This document shows positions 17,335 through 26,681 of a stretch of DNA of 63,607 nt, piece by piece. Every line of letters starts with the position of its first letter. Position 1 is the first letter of the stretch. The notes under the pieces were generated by a model, which saw only the letters and a list, made by a program, of their open reading frames with translations, did not search any database and had not been told where the DNA came from. This DNA is from Planctomycetaceae bacterium (GTDB lineage: Bacteria; Planctomycetota; Planctomycetia; Pirellulales; UBA1268). A program made the position numbers and the translations under genes. Where the stretch lies: positions 1 to 63,607 of the forward strand of contig JAJTED010000012.1 of the NCBI GenBank assembly GCA_021300535.1, written 5' to 3'.

Positions 17335-19496
17335 TCGCTCGCTGCCACGGCCGCGCCGCGGGTCACGGTCCAGATGACGGCCAGCGCAGCAGCGAGGCAT
17401 CCTACTGCACCGGCGATGATGGCGCCCGGGAGCCCGGCCAGGGTGGCGTCCGGCTGCGACGGGCCACCGACGGCAAGCGCATAAACCGCCAGCGGCACGC
17501 TGTTGTGGACCAGATGCGCGAGAATCGCCGGCAGGATGCTGCCGCTGCGAAGCGTCAGCCAGCCAAGCAGCAGGCCGAGCACGAACGTCTGCGGCATCCG
17601 CTCCGGGAGCAGATGCAAGGCCGCGAAGCCGGCGGCCTGCCCGACGACGGCCGCGGCGGCCCGACCGGCCGCCGGCCGCTGGCCGGCGAACGCCGCCAGC
17701 ATCCAGCCGCGAAACAGCAACTCCTCGCCCACCGCCGGCAGCACGGCGATCAGCAGCCACGACGCCCACCAGGGCACAGTGCTGAACAGTTCCACAAGCC
17801 GCTCCGAGAGCTGACGGGCCTCAGGCGACAGGTGCGTGCCCCGCACCGCCAGAAACGCGGCCGCACCGACCACGAACAGGCAGCCACCACAGACCGCCGC
17901 GGCGGCCAGGCAAACGCTGCCCCGGGCCGCCGCACCCGTGGGCCATCGCAGGCGGAACGTCGCCGCGCGGTCGACCCGCTGCCACCAGGCCAACAACGCC
18001 AGCGGCAGCAGGGTCGCCGCTCCCTGTTGAATCGGCAGCGCCCGTGCCAGATCGGCGGGCGCCAGCCCCTGGGCGTACCACAGGCCGGCAAGTCCGCACG
18101 CCGCCGCCGCCATGCCCTGCGCAGGCGTGGGCAGGAGCCGCCTGGCGGGCCGCCAGCGGCGGGTCGTGGCCAGTTCGGGACCGCGAAACAGCATCTCCTC
18201 GTCTTGGACCGCAGCGGTCGCCACCCGCAGCAGCAGCCAGGAGACCAGCCCACTCGCCGCCAACGAGATCCCCAGCCCCATCCCGGCCCGCCGCGCCCGC
18301 TCCGCCGGGGCCACCGCGGGCAGCCCGTCTTCGAGCACGGCCTTGGCGACCGCCACCTGGCCGGCGAAAGGCACCGCCGCCAGCGATGTCGAAGACAGCC
18401 CCGGCACGAGCGCGGAGCCGGCGAGCGCACTGACCAGGAGGATCACGGGCGTGAGCGTGTTTTGCGCCTCCTTCACGCTCTTCGAAGCGGCCGTCACCGC
18501 CAGGCACAGCGCCGCCGCGACGGCCGCCAGGCCCACGTAGCCGATGCAGGCCACCGCCGCACAGGCGGCGACGACCGTCGGCCCGAAGCCGAGCCGGCCG
18601 CCATCCGGGAACCAGCGCAGCAGCACGCTCGCAGTCAGCGCGATCGAGATCGCGTTCATCACCAGCGTCGCCAGCGTCACCGCGAAGACCGCGAGAAACT
18701 TGCCGAACACGATGTCACCCGGACGGCAGGGCGCGATGAGGAGCGTCTCGATCGTGCCCCGCTCCTTTTCGCCGGCGATGGCGTCGATGGCCGGATAGAA
18801 GGCACCGGTCGCGGTGAGCAGCGCCAGCAGCACGAGCACGGCGCCGACCGCGGTCGGCACGACGCCCCGGGTCGCTGCGTGCACGGCCGGGCCACCGTCG
18901 AGGAAGTCCACGGCCAGCGGCGCCAGCGTGGTCGGCGCGAGCCCCGCCGCGGCCACACGCCGACTCCGCGCCGCATCGGCGACGGCCCGCATGACGGCCA
19001 GAAAGTGCTCGCGCACCCGGAACTCGACCGGCCGCACGGCGGAAATCCGCGCGTCGAGCCGCACCGTGTCCGTGCCGTCGAGATCCCGCACCGTCCCCGG
19101 GCCGACATGCAGCCAGACGTCGGCCCGTGCCGCATCGAGCCAGCCCGCGGCTTCCTGCGCGGGGATCACCTCCACCCGGACCGTGGCGGGCCAGCCCGCG
19201 GGCGGCACGGCGGCCGTGGCCGCCACCGCCTCGCGCACGCGACCGGCGAACGACTCGGCGTCGGCCCCCGAGACCGCCAGCGTCAGCCGCCGCGGCGCCT
19301 GCCGCGCCTCGAGATCCGACAGCGCGGTCCGCACCCCGAGCATGCTCGACAGTGCCAGCACCGGGTACATCGCCATCGGCATCAGCAGCGTGATGAACAG
19401 CGTCCGCCGGTCGCGGACGAACTCCAGCAGGTCGCGGCGGGCGACGGCGAACGCCGCCCGCAGGCCGGCACCGGCGGCGTTTCCCGGATCGGTCAT
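17331..19496 (-). CDS. ABC-2 type permease fused to a CPBP-family membrane protease
   Basis: The 721-residue protein starts at an ATG overlapping the ATPase stop. The N-terminal part (about 1-430) is a NatB-like permease: FVRDRRTLFITLLMPMAMYP in the first membrane segment, an outer domain of about 150 residues, IAGEKERGTIETLLIAPC, then a bundle of five or so membrane helices. The C-terminal part (about 480-715) is a CPBP (Abi) domain with the glutamic-protease motifs AVGEELLFRGWML, AAGFAALHLLPE and AHLVHNSVPL, which supply the metal-binding or catalytic Glu/His residues in the family. This fusion is known in planctomycetes and some other bacteria. It probably exports a small substrate with the neighbouring ATPase; cargo unknown. 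Confidence 0.88.
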   Translation of the reverse strand: MTDPGNAAGAGLRAAFAVARRDLLEFVRDRRTLFITLLMPMAMYPVLALSSMLGVRTALSDLEARQAPRRLTLAVSGADAESFAGRVREAVAATAAVPPAGWPATVRVEVIPAQEAAGWLDAARADVWLHVGPGTVRDLDGTDTVRLDARISAVRPVEFRVREHFLAVMRAVADAARSRRVAAAGLAPTTLAPLAVDFLDGGPAVHAATRGVVPTAVGAVLVLLALLTATGAFYPAIDAIAGEKERGTIETLLIAPCRPGDIVFGKFLAVFAVTLATLVMNAISIALTASVLLRWFPDGGRLGFGPTVVAACAAVACIGYVGLAAVAAALCLAVTAASKSVKEAQNTLTPVILLVSALAGSALVPGLSSTSLAAVPFAGQVAVAKAVLEDGLPAVAPAERARRAGMGLGISLAASGLVSWLLLRVATAAVQDEEMLFRGPELATTRRWRPARRLLPTPAQGMAAAACGLAGLWYAQGLAPADLARALPIQQGAATLLPLALLAWWQRVDRAATFRLRWPTGAAARGSVCLAAAAVCGGCLFVVGAAAFLAVRGTHLSPEARQLSERLVELFSTVPWWASWLLIAVLPAVGEELLFRGWMLAAFAGQRPAAGRAAAAVVGQAAGFAALHLLPERMPQTFVLGLLLGWLTLRSGSILPAILAHLVHNSVPLAVYALAVGGPSQPDATLAGLPGAIIAGAVGCLAAALAVIWTVTRGAAVAASE

Positions 19497-20245
19497 GCGG
19501 CTCCCCCGGCGGTCGTGCCCGCCGCGACGGCGGCGAAGAACGCCTCCTCCAGGCCGCCGGGCCGGCCGGCGACGAGGGCGTCACGGCTGCCTGCGGCCAC
19601 GACCCGGCCCGCATGAATGACCACGAAGCGGTCGCAGCGGCGCTCGATCTCGTGGAGCCGATGGGTGGAGAGCAGGATCGCCCGGCCCGTGCGCCGCAGC
19701 TGCGCCAGGAAGTCGAGCAGGTCCCGCGAGCCGAGGATGTCCAGCGCGCTGGTCGGCTCATCGAGCACCAGCGCCGGCGGATCGTGAACCAGGGCCCGGG
19801 CCAGCGACGTCCTCTGCCGCTGCCCCGACGACAGCCGGCCGCAGGGCCGGTCCGCGCACGACCGCAGGTCGAGCACGTCCACGAGGAGGCCGATCCGCGC
19901 CTCCAGCCGCTCCGCATCGAGGCCATGGAGCCGGCCGTAGGAGCGGAGCACTTCCACGGGCGTGAGGCGATCGGGCACGCCCGTCGTGGCCGAAACGTAG
20001 CCGAGCAGGCGGCGGGCGGCCAGCGGGTCGGTGCGGACGTCGCGACCGCCGATCCGCGCGGTGCCCGACGTCGGGGCCAGAAGCGTGGCCAGCACCCGCA
20101 TGGTCGTCGTCTTGCCGGCGCCGTTGGCACCGAGCAGCCCCACGATCTCGCCGGGGCGGACGAGCAGCGACACGCCATCCACCGCCCGAACAACCTCGCC
20201 GTCGCCGGCCCGGAAGTGCTTCACGAGCTCGACGACCTCGATCAC
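19493..20245 (-). CDS. ABC transporter ATP-binding protein (NatA-like)
   Basis: The 250-residue cytoplasmic ATPase has Walker A LLGANGAGKTTTMR (near 39-46), the Q-loop region GYVSATTGVPD, signature LSSGQRQRTSLARALV (near 138), Walker B PALVLDEPTSALD and the switch His in LLSTHRLHE. The sequence is of the CcmA/NatA type that works with ABC-2 permeases. It is the first gene of the three-gene operon, overlaps the permease gene by ATGA, and so energises that fused permease-protease. The upstream neighbour frr ends 28 bases... on the same strand the order is ATPase downstream of nothing but frr lies after it in coordinates, transcribed toward it, so read-through from the translation cluster is possible. 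Confidence 0.92.
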   Translation of the reverse strand: MIEVVELVKHFRAGDGEVVRAVDGVSLLVRPGEIVGLLGANGAGKTTTMRVLATLLAPTSGTARIGGRDVRTDPLAARRLLGYVSATTGVPDRLTPVEVLRSYGRLHGLDAERLEARIGLLVDVLDLRSCADRPCGRLSSGQRQRTSLARALVHDPPALVLDEPTSALDILGSRDLLDFLAQLRRTGRAILLSTHRLHEIERRCDRFVVIHAGRVVAAGSRDALVAGRPGGLEEAFFAAVAAGTTAGGAA

Positions 20246-20273
20246 GACACGGCTCCTCCGCCGGCCCGCGCGG

Positions 20274-20834
20274 TCACTGGTCCATGACCTCGGATTCCTT
20301 CACCTTCGCCAGGTCGCCCACCTTGGCCTCGTACTTCTTGGTGAGCTCCTGGACTTCCTCCTTGCAGGATTCGCAGTCGTCCTCGGTGAGCTCGCCATCG
20401 GCCTGCTCCGTGTCGGCAGCCTTGTTGGCATCACGCCGGACGTTACGGATCGCGACGCGGGCCTCCTCGGCGAGCTCCTTGATCCGCGCCGTCATCTTCT
20501 TGCGCACGTCGGTGGAGAGCGGCGGAATCACGATCCGGATCACGCGGCCGTCGCTCTGCGGATTGAAGCCGAGGTCGGCGGTCTGCAGCGCCTTTTCGAT
20601 GTCTTTGATGGTGCCCGGGTCGAAGGGACGGACGACGATCTGGTTCGGCTCCGGCGCACCCACGCTCGCCAGCGCCTTGATGGGCGTGGGGGATCCGTAG
20701 ACCTCGACCCGCAGCGAGTCGACGAGACCGGGGTTCGCGCGGCCGGTGCGGATGCCGGTGAGGGCGTGACGGAACACGTCCGCGGCCTTTTCCATGCGTT
20801 CCTCGGCGTCGAGCAGGATGTCGTCGGCTGGCAT
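20274..20834 (-). CDS. frr: Ribosome recycling factor
   Basis: The 186-residue protein has the usual RRF length. The ATG at 20832-20834 is chosen for this reason; the frame is open further upstream without similarity. Typical stretches are MEKAADVFRHALTGIRTGRANPG, PIKALASVGAPEPNQIVVRPFD, VIRIVIPPLSTDVRKKM and the C-terminal coiled coil. With EF-G it splits the post-termination ribosome. It ends the canonical rpsB-tsf-pyrH-frr cluster. An acidic, cysteine-bearing insertion before the C-terminus (ELTEDDCESCKEE) is slightly unusual. Confidence 0.96.
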   Translation of the reverse strand: MPADDILLDAEERMEKAADVFRHALTGIRTGRANPGLVDSLRVEVYGSPTPIKALASVGAPEPNQIVVRPFDPGTIKDIEKALQTADLGFNPQSDGRVIRIVIPPLSTDVRKKMTARIKELAEEARVAIRNVRRDANKAADTEQADGELTEDDCESCKEEVQELTKKYEAKVGDLAKVKESEVMDQ

Positions 20835-21002
20835 CGGGAGGGTTTCCTGGGCGGGGCGGGGTGGGGCCGCATGACGGCGGCCGGCGTGCCGCGATTCTGG
20901 CACGCGCCACGGCCCCCCGGCAAGCAGGGCCGACGGACGGTCACCTGCCGTCGTCGCCCGCATCGTCACCGGCCGGCGGACATGCCTGCCTCACCCGGGC
21001 GT

Positions 21003-21758
21003 TCAAGCCGGCCCGGCAGCCGGCTGTCCGTCGCGCCGCGGCCCCACGAACGTGCCAAGCCGCTCGCCGGCGACCGCCCGCTCGATGTTGCCCTCGCGGC
21101 GGTAGTTGAAGACGAGGATCGGCATCCCGTGCTCCATGCACTGCGAGATCGCCGTCGCGTCCATGACCCGCAGATTCTGCTCGCGGACCTGCTGGTAGGT
21201 GAGGTCGCGGTACAGCATGGCGTGCGGATTCTTCTCCGGGTCGTCGGAGTAGACGCCGTCGACCCGCGTCGCCTTCATGAGGATGTCGGCCCCGAGTTCG
21301 AGCGCCCGCTGTGCGGCGGCGGTGTCGGTGGTGACGTAGGGGCTGCCGGTGCCGGCGGCCAGGATCACGATCCGTCCCTTCTCCAGATGCCGGCGGGCCC
21401 GACGACGGATGTAGGGCTCCGCCACCCCGTCCATGCGGATCGCCGTCATCAGCCGCGTCTGTGCCCCGAGGCTCTCCAGCGCGTCCTGCAACGCCAGTCC
21501 ATTGATCACCGTCGCGAGCATACCCATGGAATGGGCCGTCGCCTCCTGGATCGCCGTGTTGCCGGCCGTGAACGAGCCGCCGCGGAGGATGTTGCCACCG
21601 CCGATGACGATCGCCAACTCGGTGCCCTTGGCCGCCGCCTGCACGGTCTGGCGGGCGATGTGGACGACCTCCTCCATGGAGATCCCGCGCTCGCCTGCCC
21701 GGGCGAAGCTCTCGCCCGACAGCTTGAGGAGCACGCGGCGATAGGGATTCTTGTCCAT
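21003..21758 (-). CDS. pyrH: UMP kinase (uridylate kinase)
   Basis: The 251-residue amino-acid-kinase-fold enzyme makes UDP from UMP with ATP. The ATG at 21756-21758 is used; a GTG one codon before is also possible. Motifs: [12 protein letters not shown] (phosphate-binding Lys), [45 protein letters not shown] (UMP binding and hexamer contacts) and [13 protein letters not shown]. It lies in the standard cluster between tsf and frr, which keeps nucleotide supply beside translation genes in most bacteria. The C-terminus carries a short Gly/Pro/Ala tail. Confidence 0.96.
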   Translation of the reverse strand: MDKNPYRRVLLKLSGESFARAGERGISMEEVVHIARQTVQAAAKGTELAIVIGGGNILRGGSFTAGNTAIQEATAHSMGMLATVINGLALQDALESLGAQTRLMTAIRMDGVAEPYIRRRARRHLEKGRIVILAAGTGSPYVTTDTAAAQRALELGADILMKATRVDGVYSDDPEKNPHAMLYRDLTYQQVREQNLRVMDATAISQCMEHGMPILVFNYRREGNIERAVAGERLGTFVGPRRDGQPAAGPA

Positions 21759-21866
21759 CACGAAACCGGGCGTCAGCCTGTGGGCCGGGCCCGGGCCATC
21801 CAGCCGGGGGTCGGAACCTTCAGCGGCCGCAGGTCCGCTGCAACGGGCGGCAAGGACGCCGCATCC

Positions 21867-22715
21867 TCACACGGCGCCACCCAATTTCCAGTTCTCCACG
21901 GCCTTGACCTCCAGGCCCGCGGCCTTGGCCAACTGCCCGACCGTCTGCTTGTCGTCCTTCACGAACGGCTGCTCCAGGAGCACGCACTGGCTGAAGAAGT
22001 TCCGCAGCCGGCCCTCGATCATCTTGGCGATGATGTTCTCCGGCTTGCCCTCCTTGCGGGCCGCCTCCGAGAGGATTTCCCGCTCCTTCTCCACGACGGC
22101 CGGGTCCAGGTCTTCCTTGCGGATCGCCTGCGGCGCCAGGGCCACGACGTGCATGGCGATGTCTTTGGCCACCTCGGCGGCATTCGCGGCGCCGACGTTG
22201 CCCGCGATCTCGACGAGCGCCGCCTTGGAGCCGTCATGATGGGCGTAGCCGCCACAGGCCGCATCGACCCGCTTGATCCGCGACAGCTCGAAGACTTCCC
22301 GCATCCGGTTGAAGAGGTCGTCCTTGAGTTCGCCGAGCGTCTTGCCGGGATGAGCCTGGCTCTTCTGGGCCATCAGCTCCTCGGGGGTCTTCGCCCCGGG
22401 GCCGAGGGCCAAGGTCTTGGCGATGTCGTTGGCGAGATCCTTGAAGTCGGGGCTGCCGGCCACCGGCGGGCTTTCGCACTTGAACTCGATGATCGTCCCG
22501 ACGCCCTTGGCGGCGTCTGTGTACACGGCCAGTCGGCCGCAGGAGGTCTCGCGGTCAGCCCGCATCGACTGCGTCTTCACGCCCTGCTTGCGGAGCCATT
22601 CCACCGCCTGCTCGGTGTTGCCGCCGCACTCCTGGAGCGCCTTCTTGCACTCCATCATCGGCAGGCCCGTCTTCTCGCGCAGCGCCATGACGGCCGCGGC
22701 GGTGATCTCAGCCAT
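21867..22715 (-). CDS. tsf: Translation elongation factor Ts
   Basis: The 282-residue protein starts at ATG 22713-22715 with GAGGAG upstream. The N-terminal UBA-like domain is clear (ALREKTGLPMMECKKALQE), with the EF-Tu-contacting TDF-like region replaced by MRADRETSCGRLAVY, followed by core repeats and a C-terminal VLLEQPFVKDDKQTVGQL. It exchanges GDP for GTP on EF-Tu. It lies between rpsB and pyrH, as is usual. Confidence 0.96.
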   Translation of the reverse strand: MAEITAAAVMALREKTGLPMMECKKALQECGGNTEQAVEWLRKQGVKTQSMRADRETSCGRLAVYTDAAKGVGTIIEFKCESPPVAGSPDFKDLANDIAKTLALGPGAKTPEELMAQKSQAHPGKTLGELKDDLFNRMREVFELSRIKRVDAACGGYAHHDGSKAALVEIAGNVGAANAAEVAKDIAMHVVALAPQAIRKEDLDPAVVEKEREILSEAARKEGKPENIIAKMIEGRLRNFFSQCVLLEQPFVKDDKQTVGQLAKAAGLEVKAVENWKLGGAV

Positions 22716-22826
22716 GATTCAACTCCTCACGAAAAAGGGCGTCAAAATGAAAGCGAGCGACCGAGCCCGCGGCTGCGCAGTCCCGAATGTGGCGGCGTGC
22801 GGAGGTGCGACCGTCGTCGCACCTCG

Positions 22827-23630
22827 TCAGGCCTTCGGCTTGGGCACGGACCGCTTGGCGACCATCGGCCGGGCCTTGGGCTTCGGCTTGCCCTCGGCAC
22901 CCTCGCCGCCTTCGGAGCCCTCGGCGGCCGCCTGCTTCTCCACGGCGGTCTCCGCCTTGCCCTCCAGGATCGCATCGGCGAGCCGGGCGGCGACGAGTTC
23001 GATCGAGCGGATCGAGTCGTCGTTGCCTGGGATTGGCAGATCGACCAGGTCCGGGTCGCAGTCGGTGTCGATCAGAGCGACGGTCGTGATGCCCATCTTC
23101 CGGGCCTCGTTGATGGCGTTCTTCTCCTTCTTGGGATCGAACACCACGAGGCACTCCGGCAGCCGGGACAGCGTGCGGATGCCACCGAGGTTCCGCAGCA
23201 TCTTGCGGTGCTCGCGGCGGAGCGAGGACTGCATCTTCTTCGAGTAGGCGCCAAACGCTTCCGACGGGATCAGAACCTCGAGCTCCTCGAGGCGGGCCAG
23301 ACGGTTGCGGATCGTGCGGAAGTTGGTGAGCGTGCCGCCCAGCCAGCGGTCGCTGACATACGGCATGCCGCAACGGCCGGCCTCGCGGGCGATCGCCTCG
23401 GCCCCCTGCCGCTTAGTGCCCACGAAGAGCACGAGGCTCCCGGTCGAGGCGACCTGCTTGAGGTACTTCCGCGCCCGGAGGAGACCGCGGATCGTCTCGC
23501 GGACGTCGATGATGTGGATGAGGTTCTTGCGGCCATGGATGTAGGGCCGCATCTTGGGGTTCCAGCGGCTGGCACGATGGCCAAAGTGGACACCCGCTTC
23601 AATCAGTTCCTGGGCCAGGACGTTCGACAC
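22827..23630 (-). CDS. rpsB: 30S ribosomal protein S2
   Basis: The 267-residue protein starts at a GTG at 23628-23630 ([18 protein letters not shown]), with GAGAG about 10 bases upstream. Family signatures are [49 protein letters not shown] and [14 protein letters not shown]. The C-terminus is extended by about 35 Glu/Gly/Lys/Pro-rich residues, common in high-GC planctomycetes. It is the first gene of the translation cluster; the 240-base gap to ilvN upstream must hold the promoters of both. Confidence 0.96.
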   Translation of the reverse strand: MSNVLAQELIEAGVHFGHRASRWNPKMRPYIHGRKNLIHIIDVRETIRGLLRARKYLKQVASTGSLVLFVGTKRQGAEAIAREAGRCGMPYVSDRWLGGTLTNFRTIRNRLARLEELEVLIPSEAFGAYSKKMQSSLRREHRKMLRNLGGIRTLSRLPECLVVFDPKKEKNAINEARKMGITTVALIDTDCDPDLVDLPIPGNDDSIRSIELVAARLADAILEGKAETAVEKQAAAEGSEGGEGAEGKPKPKARPMVAKRSVPKPKA

Positions 23631-23770
23631 GCGTTCACGCTCTCTCGGGGGGGCTGAATATGGGACCGCAAACTATCGGCTTTTTTGGGCCGCTGTCAAC
23701 GCATGCCTGGGGCGACCGGGGTTACCGGCACGGACGGAACCCGCCGGCCCCGGCCATGGGGCGGCGAGGC

Positions 23771-23800
23771 TTGAATCCCCCCGCAGCCGCGAACTAGACT
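23771..23800 (+). promoter_or_regulatory. Candidate sigma-70-type promoter of ilvN-ilvC
   Basis: TTGAAT at 23771-23776 and TAGACT at 23795-23800 are separated by 18 bases, in the rpsB/ilvN divergent gap and about 70 bases before the ilvN start. Similarity to the -35/-10 consensus is the only evidence. Confidence 0.4.
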
Positions 23801-23871
23801 CCGTCGCTCCGCTTTTTCGCCGCTTCCGCGGCGTTTTCACGGCGGTTTCCCGCCCGGGCCCCCCCTGTCAC

Positions 23872-24429
23872 ATGCGTCACGTCATCTCGGCCACCGTCCA
23901 GAACGTCCCCGGGGTGCTCGCGCACGTTTCCGGCATGCTCGCCTCCCGGGGCTACAACATCGACAGCCTCGCCGTCGGCGAGACCGAAGACCGCGGATTT
24001 TCCCGGATGACCTTCGTGCTCCGGGGCGACGATCGCGTGCTCGACCAGGTGCGGCGGCAACTGGAGAAGATCGTCACCGTCGTCCGCGTCGACGACATCA
24101 GCTCCCGCAATTACGTGGAGCGCGATCTGATGCTCATCAAGGTCGCGGCGGTCGCCGGCCCGGCCCGCACCGAGGTCAAAGAACTCGCGGAGATCTTCCG
24201 CGGGCGGATCGTCGACGTGGCCGCCGACAGCGTGATCGTGGAGATCTCCGGCACCGAGAAGAAGATCGAGGGCTTCATCGAGCTGATGCGGCCCCGCGGC
24301 ATCCTCGAGCTCGTCCGCACTGGCCGGGTGGCCATGGTCCGCGGGAGCCCGGTGACCCGCGAGCTGACCGAAGCAGGCGACGGCGCCCGCCCGGCCGACT
24401 CGTCCCCCGCCCGCGAATCGCTCGCCTGA
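23872..24429 (+). CDS. ilvN: Acetolactate synthase small (regulatory) subunit
   Basis: The 185-residue protein starts at ATG 23872 (MRHVISATVQNVPGVLAHVSG). The ACT domain occupies about 3-75 (GMLASRGYNIDSLAVGETED) and the C-terminal ALS_ss_C domain about 85-160 (ERDLMLIKVAAV, GRIVDVAADSVIVEISGT, FIELMRPRGILELVRTGR). It binds valine and stimulates the catalytic subunit, which is not in the window. ilvC follows after 51 bases, so both belong to branched-chain amino-acid synthesis. A short Pro/Ala-rich tail follows the conserved part. Confidence 0.95.
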   Translation: MRHVISATVQNVPGVLAHVSGMLASRGYNIDSLAVGETEDRGFSRMTFVLRGDDRVLDQVRRQLEKIVTVVRVDDISSRNYVERDLMLIKVAAVAGPARTEVKELAEIFRGRIVDVAADSVIVEISGTEKKIEGFIELMRPRGILELVRTGRVAMVRGSPVTRELTEAGDGARPADSSPARESLA

Positions 24430-24480
24430 CCATTCCCATACCCTGTCCCGTCCCGATCCTTTCTTCTCCCGGAGTTTCCC

Positions 24481-25504
<1,024 letters not shown>

Positions 25505-25507
25505 TCC

Positions 25508-25783
25508 GTGACGCCCGAAGAATACGAGGCCCGCAGCCTCTATGAGCGGCTCCAGCCGGGCGACCGGGTGGAGGTGATGCACGGCGTGACCGTCGGCTCG
25601 AGCGCCAAGTGGAGCACGACGACGGTGGGCAAGGTGCTGCGCCGCGAGCGCCGTCGCCACGGCCTCCACTTTCGCCGCAACGCCGACGACAAGGTGTACA
25701 GCGACGTCCTCATCCTGGCCCGCGACGACGGCGAACTCACCACGGTGACGATGGACGAGTTCACGCGGCTGCGGAAGGTCTAG
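25508..25783 (+). CDS. Hypothetical small protein downstream of ilvC
   Basis: The 91-residue protein starts at a GTG 3 bases after the ilvC stop. It opens TPEEYEARSLYERLQPGDRV, has a beta-like core EVMHGVTVGSSAKWSTTTVG with a basic hinge RRERRRHGLHFRRN and ends DVLILARDDGELTTVTMDEF. The predicted fold is a small barrel like KOW/SH3-type domains, which bind nucleic acid or protein, but this is only a composition-based guess. Close spacing to ilvC suggests co-transcription; no family is recognised. A stem-loop and repeat copy B follow. Confidence 0.55.
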   Translation: MTPEEYEARSLYERLQPGDRVEVMHGVTVGSSAKWSTTTVGKVLRRERRRHGLHFRRNADDKVYSDVLILARDDGELTTVTMDEFTRLRKV

Positions 25784-25789
25784 CTGTCC

Positions 25790-25819
25790 GTGGACAAAGC
25801 CTCCATGGCCTTTGTCCAC
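25790..25819 (+). terminator. Stem-loop after the ilvC operon
   Basis: GTGGACAAAG at 25790-25799 pairs perfectly with CTTTGTCCAC at 25810-25819 around a 10-base loop. It starts 6 bases after the stop of the last gene. There is no T-tract, so it is not a classical rho-independent terminator; a related but less perfect sequence lies at 33708-33730 after the DUF1080 gene. Confidence 0.45.
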
Positions 25820-25866
25820 TTGGCCGACCGGTGGAAACGCCGAGGGTTTTTTGCGGAAGCGGCGTG

Positions 25867-25941
25867 CAGACCCAAGAAGCCCCGGGTGGCAACCCGGGGA
25901 CTCCGGGAATGAACGCCGCCCACCCTTCCATGCCGCACGAC
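25867..25941 (+). repeat. Dispersed palindromic repeat, copy B
   Basis: The core at 25867-25913 has arms CCCCGGGT and ACCCGGGG around GGCA, flanked by CAGACCCAAGAAG and CTCCGGGAATGAA; similarity to copy E continues through TTCCATGCCGCACGACGG to 25941. It lies between convergent genes. Confidence 0.85.
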
Positions 25942-26002
25942 GGCCGCATGACGGTACGCACTGCACCCGCTGCAAAACCGGCACCGTCGGCGGAGACCGC
26001 CG

Positions 26003-26662
26003 CTACAGGTGATTGACGATCTCGATCATCGCCGCCACGTCGGCCGCCGACACCACGGTCGAGCGCCGCGTGGCGACGGCGACGCACGCATCGCGAAGCA
26101 GCATGGCGTCGAGAGCGGCGAGGCCCCGAAAGCGGCGCACGGTCGCCGGGCCCCGCTCGCGGGCCCGCGTTGCCAGCAGGCCGAGTTCCGGCTCGGAAAA
26201 CGCCAGTTGCGGCGGGCCATCCGCCACCACCTCGCCCCACGGCGGCCGCACGATCTCGATCCGCCCCGCATCGAGCAGGGGCCGCAGCCAGCGGTGGAAG
26301 AAGAGCAGCACGAGAAAGCCGCAGTGGATGCCGTCGGCGTCGGGATCGGTGAGCACCAGCACCCGCTGGTAACGCATGCGGCGCAGGTCGCACTGGGCCG
26401 CGCACTCGACGTCCAAGGCTGCGACGAGCGGACCGAAAAACGGGTGGGCCAACACCTTGTCACGCGACGCCCGGGCCGCGTTGAGAGGCTTGCCCTGCAT
26501 GGGGAGCACGGCCTGGGTGACGGGGTCGCGGACCCGGGCCACGGAGGCGGCCGCCGAATCCCCCTCGACGACGAACAGTTCCGCGCCGGAGCCGGGCCCA
26601 TGCGCACCGCAGTCGATGAGTTTCGCGACCGCCCCATATCGGTCTGACGATGCCCGATTCAT
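26003..26662 (-). CDS. Stand-alone Toprim-domain protein related to GyrB/ParE
   Basis: The 219-residue protein begins 19 bases after the methyltransferase stop on the same strand. It resembles only the Toprim part of type II topoisomerase B subunits: AELFVVEGDSAAASVARVRD (catalytic Glu), AVLPMQGKPLNAARASRDKV and RVLVLTDPDADGIHCGFLV (the DxDxDG metal site), then a winged C-terminal tail. The ATPase and transducer domains (about 400 residues in GyrB) are absent, so it cannot be a gyrase subunit by itself. The metal-binding acids are kept, hence it may still bind or cut nucleic acid. The linked rRNA methyltransferase gives no obvious clue. A remnant of a duplicated gyrB is the alternative; good conservation argues against decay. 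Confidence 0.7.
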   Translation of the reverse strand: MNRASSDRYGAVAKLIDCGAHGPGSGAELFVVEGDSAAASVARVRDPVTQAVLPMQGKPLNAARASRDKVLAHPFFGPLVAALDVECAAQCDLRRMRYQRVLVLTDPDADGIHCGFLVLLFFHRWLRPLLDAGRIEIVRPPWGEVVADGPPQLAFSEPELGLLATRARERGPATVRRFRGLAALDAMLLRDACVAVATRRSTVVSAADVAAMIEIVNHL

Positions 26663-26681
26663 GGGCGCCTCACGGCACCCG

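Noticed and set aside
17505-19616. 703-codon plus-strand frame opposite the ABC permease
   Set aside because: Antisense shadow; Gln/Arg/His-rich product without recognisable domain.
20031-23657. 1208-codon plus-strand frame over frr-pyrH-tsf-rpsB
   Set aside because: The minus strand encodes four universally conserved genes here; the plus frame has no motif and biased composition.
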